Of a stretch of DNA of 64,000 nucleotides, positions 57,957 through 64,000 are shown one piece after another (within the stretch, counting starts at the first letter, position 1; every line of letters starts with the position of its first letter). The translations under genes and the position numbers were made by a program. The DNA comes from Neurospora tetraspora. Taxonomy: Eukaryota; Ascomycota; Sordariomycetes; Sordariales; Sordariaceae. The stretch covers positions 4,063,001 through 4,127,000 of the forward strand of contig NW_026944385.1 in assembly GCF_033439725.1 (NCBI RefSeq), read 5' to 3'. The notes beneath the pieces were generated by a model that worked only from the letters and a program-made list of their open reading frames with translations, made no database searches and was not told the DNA's origin.

Positions 57957-59402
57957 GGGATGGGAGTATGTCTGCATGAGTGGCTACCATTATGGTTATT
58001 TGGCAAAATCAAAGTGCTTGTGCTCAAGCAGCGTTCCTGATTGAGATTCTTCTGATGGTACGTACGGGTATGTTCGGTGCGTGATTTGTCCTTTTGCCCA
58101 CAAGCTTGCTTAATCTCGTTGACTCACTACCGTATAATCTCTGGAAATTGAACTTCGGGAAAGCAAAGTAATATCAAAGGATATGATCTTGATGGATGTT
58201 GGGGATGTGATTTGGTGCTACTGATGGGAACGGGAAGGCTGCTTGCTTTTGTATTTGGGTGTGCTAATAGCTTTAGGACAGCGTTAACTTGCGGCAATCT
58301 ATTGGTGGACGAAACGAGAAATTCGTAATCAGTGGTACCTTCGTTGATGTTTACCAGGCGGGTAATTAAGAGCCCTAGAAGTGGTGAAGTTGCTAGTTGT
58401 TCGCCTGCACAGAGCAGGCACATCCAGACCAGCCAGCACCTTCCCTCCTTTCTTCCACCTTCCCGTCTTCCATCTTCCCATCTTTCCCAATCACTATCAC
58501 TGTTCGATACCCCCCATCGCTCTTTCCCCATTTTCCATTTCCAAACTTCCCATTTCATCCTCACCCCTTCCCCTTCCACCTTCCACCTCCTCCCCTATCA
58601 GTCCTCCTCAACAGGATGTTACGGCAATCACCATTTTTCTCCATCGCCCTTTCCCAAATTCTTCCATTACCCCGTTGCCCCATGCAGAGCTCGTTCTCTT
58701 CGATGGTAGTTCGTTAGGAGTGTCCCGCTACTACCTTGGTACCTTAGGTAACCGAACTGCTTCCCACCATACACCTCCGCAGCCGTCAAGATATTCAATG
58801 GCCTGTCAGGACCAGACTCTGGCAAAGGAAACCATGAATTTCCATGGCGTAGACAAGTGAGGAAATCATGTAGAGTCCAAGAATTGCGTTGTTGTTAACG
58901 AGACATTGAGTGGAGTGGTCGGTTCGTTGTTTGGATTCATTGCCTCGAGCGTTGGTTGCGGTATGGCATCGATGGTTGGTGCGGCTTCATTTTCCGCCAT
59001 GTTGTGATTGTAATGATAGCCGGAGTTACATATTGGTTGCGAGGACTGTCGACCGTCACGGAATATAGTGTCATCACGATTGACTTTGCTCATCGAGGTG
59101 GTACTCCACGAATTGAAGGCAGACTAAATGGAAGGAAGAGGACTGGGTATGCCATCCACAAAGTTAAATTCCAGTCACACTCTTCACGAATTGTTGTTGT
59201 TCTCACTGACCTTGTTATATCTCCGCCACCTTAGCACCTCTAGTTTGCGGAATTTGCCTCATTGAAAGCGAACCAAGAAAAAACGTCTTGAGATCCTCCC
59301 AATCGCAAAGGCAGGCACATGTCGAGGTCCGGAGTACAGGTACTCGGCACCAAAAAAAAACAATGTCCTCGACCAAAAAAGGACGAAAAAGAAAGTTGCC
59401 AT
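57957..59402. other. Interval without a confident gene
   Basis: Contains pyrimidine-rich stretches (58440-58680) and a 75-residue minus-strand frame from ATG 59093 to 58866 with a protein-like core (MAENEAAPTIDAIPQPTLEA) but no known domain. I would not call a gene on it alone. Confidence 0.35.
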
Positions 59403-59491
59403 TTCCCACACCGGGGTTCGAACCCGGGTCTTTGGAGATTTCAATGTGGAAGTTGAAAATCCAATATGCTAAACCTATGCACTATATGGGA
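59403..59491 (-). tRNA. tRNA-Glu (UUC) with a 16-nt intron
   Basis: On the minus strand: acceptor TCCCATA pairs with TGTGGGA (one G-T); the D arm is GTGC/GCAT; the anticodon stem is TTGGA/TCCAA with loop TT-TTC-A; the T arm is CCGGG-TTCGAAC-CCCGG; the discriminator is A. Between anticodon position 37 and the stem lie 16 extra bases, the usual tRNA intron place. A and B boxes are intact (TAGTGCATAGG and GGTTCGAACCC), and a run of T follows within ~20 bp as pol III terminator. The mature tRNA would be 73 nt before CCA. Confidence 0.88.
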
Positions 59492-62400
59492 GATTAGTGG
59501 CTGTTGTTGTTGGAAGGAGGGCAGGAAGTTTGTCCTTATGAGGGGCATATTTTCGTCTCATCTCTGAGCGGGTGCGGCAGGACTGGAGCCCGAGTGAAGG
59601 CCGTTTGAGAGGCAGTAAACGTTCAGAACCTGAACAGGACTTGCGTCACTCCAAGCAAAGAACACCGGCCTTTTTGTTTTTCTCCCTCTTCTTGTTTCCC
59701 TCCTTTTCCCCTATCTTCCTCTCCATCCTGACCATCGGATGTACAATCTCTACCGCCCAAGGCACTTTGAAAACGCTTCCTCCATCATGGTGGAGAACAT
59801 ACTTAGAAGCTCCGAGAGGATTTGTACTCCGGATTCCGGACAGGAGTTATCAAGGCACCTTCCTGATATGACGCCAAAAACATTGCCACTTGGGAGGTTT
59901 GCAACTTGAAGATATCCTCACCTGCACGAAGAAGCGTTTGGTCACTGGCAGATAACAATCTTGAAAATCTTGAACCACATCCAGAAAACACCCTACTACA
60001 ATAGCGAAAATTGCACCAGACATATCCAGTCCGGGCCGACGCTGATCGACATCCAAGACCAAACCTTCAGGTGCCCAACAAGACTATTGTTCATAAATAT
60101 GCAAATCAAGTTCAAAGAAGACTGGACCCTCACACTGTCTGTCATAAGTGAGGCTTAGGTCAATGTTCATTCAGCTGTTGCTACGCTGTTCCTTGTCCGG
60201 TCCGTTGACCGAGAAGGGAAAAAGAAAAGAAGGAAAAGGGGGAACCGAAACCGAGACGAAACGGGAGCGGGCGGGACTGGACGGGATCAACAAAAGCGCG
60301 GGGGACTACACTACGGCAAGGACTAGCCGAGCAAGGGGGATGGATAAGGGCAAGCAAGGGGTGCGTAAAAAAGAGTATCACCCCATCGAGACACTCCCAG
60401 AGAATAAAGGAACAAACTATATTGAAGTGGGAAAGGGTGAGTGAGTAGGAAGGAGAATTTGGAATGGTATTCACAGCCTGTAGATAGGTATGTGTATCGC
60501 CCATAGAACAGCGGTTAGGAAATCGACATGCAATTTTCCAACATGCAGTTTATATCCGAGGCGCATTCGATGGTGACTACCTATGCGGTGGTAGGATTCC
60601 ACGGTGTGCAGAACGAGATAGACCTGCTGTAACTACGTGAACCGATGAAGCGGATCCCGCCGGCTGGATGGCTTGAATGGCGTCTTTTGATAGATGTGTC
60701 AAGAATGCTCTTCGAGGTTGGCGGAACTTCAAGAGACAAAAGAAGGAACTTTGTCAGGGGTAATTTCAGAGGATTGGTTGTAAGTAGTCTCATTGGGTAT
60801 TGACGATATTACCCGGTGTGTGAGTTGCTTTAGCTTCATTCTTTAAGGAAAGGGTGCTTCATGTTGAGTTGCCCCGGCCCTTTTCAGCCACAGAGTCAAA
60901 TGCGTCAGGACGTGAGTTAAAAGGCGAGCCTCGCTTCATGATATCCTGGCTGGCCGTCCCGATAGGTGCGTAGGTGACCAACTTGGTGAAAGGATGGCTG
61001 GCCAACCCGGTAAGCCCTATATCTGTATGTCTCACTTTAGGCGGCTGAGACGGGCGCTAATTCACGACACCAGCGTGACTTCACGCGGTGGTCAATAGTC
61101 GACTTCGCGTTTAAACCAGAGAATTATCAAGCATGGCCGAACAAGCGCCCAATGGATTAACCAAACCATAGACCGGTTATGGGGCATGTCTATTCCCGAC
61201 GAGGCCGGGGAAGCGTCCAACAATAGATCATCGGGCCGTCCGCAGACACCGACCGAGACAGTGCGCTAACATTTTGTCTCGGAAACTGCTTCGGCCCTTG
61301 CGATTACAGGACAAAGGGCCGAAGAACGAACGGGAGGCTTGTGAATAGAACTATAGAAGGCGCCATGACTCTAGAAAAGTGCGGATGGACGTTAACAAGC
61401 TGTGACAGAGCGCCATATGTGGAGATAAGTTGTCAAAAACAGAGACGTTTGCGAGAGGAGCCGTTGTCAAATGTCCTGAAGCTGGTGAAGCCAGACAATG
61501 AGTGCTAACGGAAAAGCAGGACGCTGGACAGGTAGTAACCATTCATGGAGTAATAGGCAAGTACACTGGGTTTTCAAACTTGAGATACGCACTGTGAGTG
61601 GAAAATTCCAAGACAACAGAGTTATCTGACGAAAGAACCAGCAAGCTCTGCTTCGTGGTAGAAATTGCAGTATACTTGGTCCCTCGGGTGTATATACTAT
61701 GCCCTAGAACTGGGAATTGAGGGAACGAAGCGGTTCTCGAGACGAAGAAGTTGGCATGTAACAGAGATACTATGAATTTGATAAGTCGGGGAACAGAGAG
61801 TCGACGCCACATCCGCATTTTGCAACCCATGTTTTTCATGTTTTTGAGACAGAAAGTGGGAGACACTCGTCATTATAAAGTTCATGATGAACTTATATAA
61901 AAACCAATCACCATGAGGCACAGAACGAGACAACGGTTCGAAGCGAGCCGATAATGACCATGCTTTCATATGCCCGTTGAAAAGCCAGCAATGTCTACTT
62001 CGAGGTAGCACATAAGGGAAACAGGACGTTTCAAAGAGCACATCCCAATATGCCGCATATTGTCTCAAATTCCATGCGCAATAGAGGTTGACAGCGTGGG
62101 GGGCTGAGTCAGGTTTGACACACAATGGGGTCAGCCACTCGAGCCTCCCATAGTGCTTGCATAATTCGCATCGTAAAGTTGTGCGCATCGATATGCTCTT
62201 GCTCACTCATGATTCCATCCAGTACTGGGATACCGCTTTTTTTCATTCGATTTGGATTCCTTCTAGCCAGCTGCAGTATAGTACTGCCCACTTTTCCAAG
62301 CCTCCTGCAAGGAAGAGTGGGAGAGTGGGTATGTGAACGTGGCCACACAAGGGGGTGAGATTGGTTGAAGCCCCTGTTGGGCCCAGATATTCCCGGCGCT

Positions 62401-64000
62401 ATACCTGTTCTGAGGGTATCCAAATCGAATGAAAAAAAGCGGTAGAGTGACCATACAGCCATGCTCCGTGCCAACTACTTGAGCGCAACTTCCTTCCGCA
62501 ATTTGATGATCTGAAGATCGATCAGGACTGATGAGCATCGTGAATCGGGCAACCATGACGAACATGTAGAGCGTGTAGGAAAATCTTCAAGACGCCATCA
62601 AGCACTAAAACGGCCATATACGAACGATCCATGAGTTGTGGCGCACTCGGGCGCACTCGGGCGCAATACATGCCGAGCTATTAAGTAGCACAGTCGACGT
62701 ATTGGGGGGATCTGGGGCTTGGCCCATGCGAGATTCCGAACTCTTTAAGATGGACTGCGGAAATGAAAAAATCGAAGAAGGAAAGATGGCATGAGTCTGC
62801 CCAATGCCAGCTCCCGCAACACTTATTCGCCGTCCCTGGGTGTCATTACAACCATGCTGTGCATATATCGAACTGGAAGAACGGGCATCCGAACGCCTTT
62901 CGGATCATAACCAGGGATCAAACGTAAGGAAAAGGTAGAGATCGGTCAGAAATACGAAAGAAAAGCTTGGTGTGTGAGGGGATCGGGAACTGGGCCAGCT
63001 GAGATGCTCAAGTCGGGTGTTTTTGAGAGCTCCTTTTTGAAGCTGGGGAAGATGTTATGAAGTCCCAAAGCGCAGAAGCACCTTAGCTGTTGTGCCACAC
63101 CAAGCACCGCAACTAACATCGGCACGATCAAGGTACCAGTACTTTTCCATGTACCTGTCAACGTCCCAAGTGGTTATCAAGAGGATTCGAAACAAGCTGT
63201 GTCAGGCCCTTGCGCAGTTGTAAGGGAAACGGAACCAGTTCCCGTGGGTTGATAGCCCTTTAGACCCCCCGACGAGCGTGATAAGAAGGTTGAGTTTGGC
63301 AACAGGTATGTGAGTAGGTAGTTGTAAGACCATAATGGGCGTCCGAGATCCGGACTTCCGCCAAAGCCCCGTGGCCACTCAGCCTTTCTAGGAGAGCGCT
63401 CTCAGCCGGGGATCACAACTCTCCTCAACCCTTCTCACTGCCATCTTGGCGCAAAGTAGGAGAAAAACTTGCGAGAAAAAGTAAGAGCATTAAGAGGCGT
63501 GGCCTCCAGTCATGTTGCAATAAACCAGAATGGTGAGGGAAGAGTATGAAACCAGGAACAATGGGTTGAGATGTCATGTTTTACCAGGTATGTAGTGTGC
63601 CTGAAGAACATGCGCGCCATCATGCACACCAAAATAGTCAATGATAGCGCAGCATGACTCTGGGGCAACGAAGTCTGTCGAAGGACCACAGGCCACGTGA
63701 TGACCCTTGGAGCTACCATCTAACTGAAACTGCAAAAGGGGTGGGGAGTGAGCCTCGAAAGCATGGCTGGAGGTGTCTGAGTGGGGGAGAGGGGAAAAGG
63801 CAAAGAGGGGGGCCGAATAAATGACAGCCGCTTGAAAGTTTAACCGGATCATCAACCACCATGATCCAGTGGTCGGATGGACGGAGCCGTTGCGGGAAGA
63901 TCTCACGAGAGGATGAGTATGTACGTGTCTCCGTCCAGTCGGTTCTCGTGAGGTTGAGCTCTGTGTTGCTGCCTGTAACAAGGATGCCATTCTCAAGATG
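59492..64000. other. Right-end interval without a confident gene
   Basis: Many short frames, none with recognised domains or a sound exon structure. It contains a 210-bp inverted-repeat element (62233-62442) and three short direct repeats of GGGCGCACTC near 62645. It may be a subtly decayed or regulatory region. Confidence 0.4.
62233..62442. mobile_element. Short MITE-like element with TA duplication
   Basis: Perfect inverted repeats, ~25 bp each excluding the TA, start CCGCTTTTTTTCATTCGATT and face each other across ~160 bp. Both ends are flanked by TA (62231-62232 and 62443-62444). TA duplication with perfect ends is typical of Tc1/mariner and pogo/Fot1 families. There is no coding capacity, so it would be non-autonomous. 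The ends are identical, which suggests a fairly recent origin or gene-conversion. Confidence 0.7.

Noticed and set aside
61697-62474. Minus-strand frames near 62 kb as a gene
   Set aside because: They run through the inverted-repeat element, and the protein-like tail (SEQEHIDAHNFTMRIM) has no supported upstream exon.

Overview
This is nuclear DNA of a filamentous ascomycete, almost certainly a Neurospora species. Genes carry short introns (about 50-120 nt) with GTRNGT donors and CTAAC/CTGAC-like branch sites. One 17-kb block of nested retrotransposons has been turned AT-rich by C-to-T and G-to-A changes on both strands, the signature of repeat-induced point mutation (RIP). The proteins (MSS-4 kinase, allantoinase, COQ1, a V-ATPase assembly factor) are typical fungal ones.

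Layout. 1-2442 (-): PI4P 5-kinase mss-4, running off the left edge. 2443-6255: long gene-free interval. 6256-7956 (-): allantoinase, with a cluster of GATA sites upstream. 8827-25640: a Ty1/copia element split by a Ty3/gypsy element. Both read on the minus strand, both have equal-length LTR pairs (172 and 356 bp), and the inner insertion has a perfect TTAAC target duplication. 25641-26590: AT-rich flank and a Harbinger-like MITE (TAA duplication). 26591-30120: no confident gene.

30121-39853 is an accessory region. It holds a broken GIY-YIG gene, three dispersed paralogues sharing a ~75-residue domain that I infer to be a ubiquitin-like beta-grasp fold, frame-disrupted remnants and orphan genes. 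40838-42181 (+) is an MDR-family NADP oxidoreductase with four exons; 42421-42897 (-) is a conserved-looking hypothetical. 42898-51317 is a second accessory region: a tandem orphan gene pair whose second copy is truncated, and an inverted duplication giving two short genes a shared divergent promoter. 52029-57956 is ordinary housekeeping sequence: COQ1 (-), a VMA12-type factor (+), an Eco1-like zinc-finger protein without the acetyltransferase (+) and a pyruvoyl-type phosphatidylserine-decarboxylase-family enzyme (+). A tRNA-Glu(UUC) with an intron lies at 59403-59491 (-). The last 4.5 kb has no gene I can support but holds a 210-bp TA-flanked inverted-repeat element.

The most unusual signals are the ubiquitin-like paralogue cluster, the inverted-duplicated promoter/5' region at 49.8-50.95 kb whose arms keep a protein-like frame, the extra coding segment downstream of the gypsy integrase, and three unrelated inverted-repeat elements. 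Nothing here could be searched against databases; family names rest on motifs read by eye.
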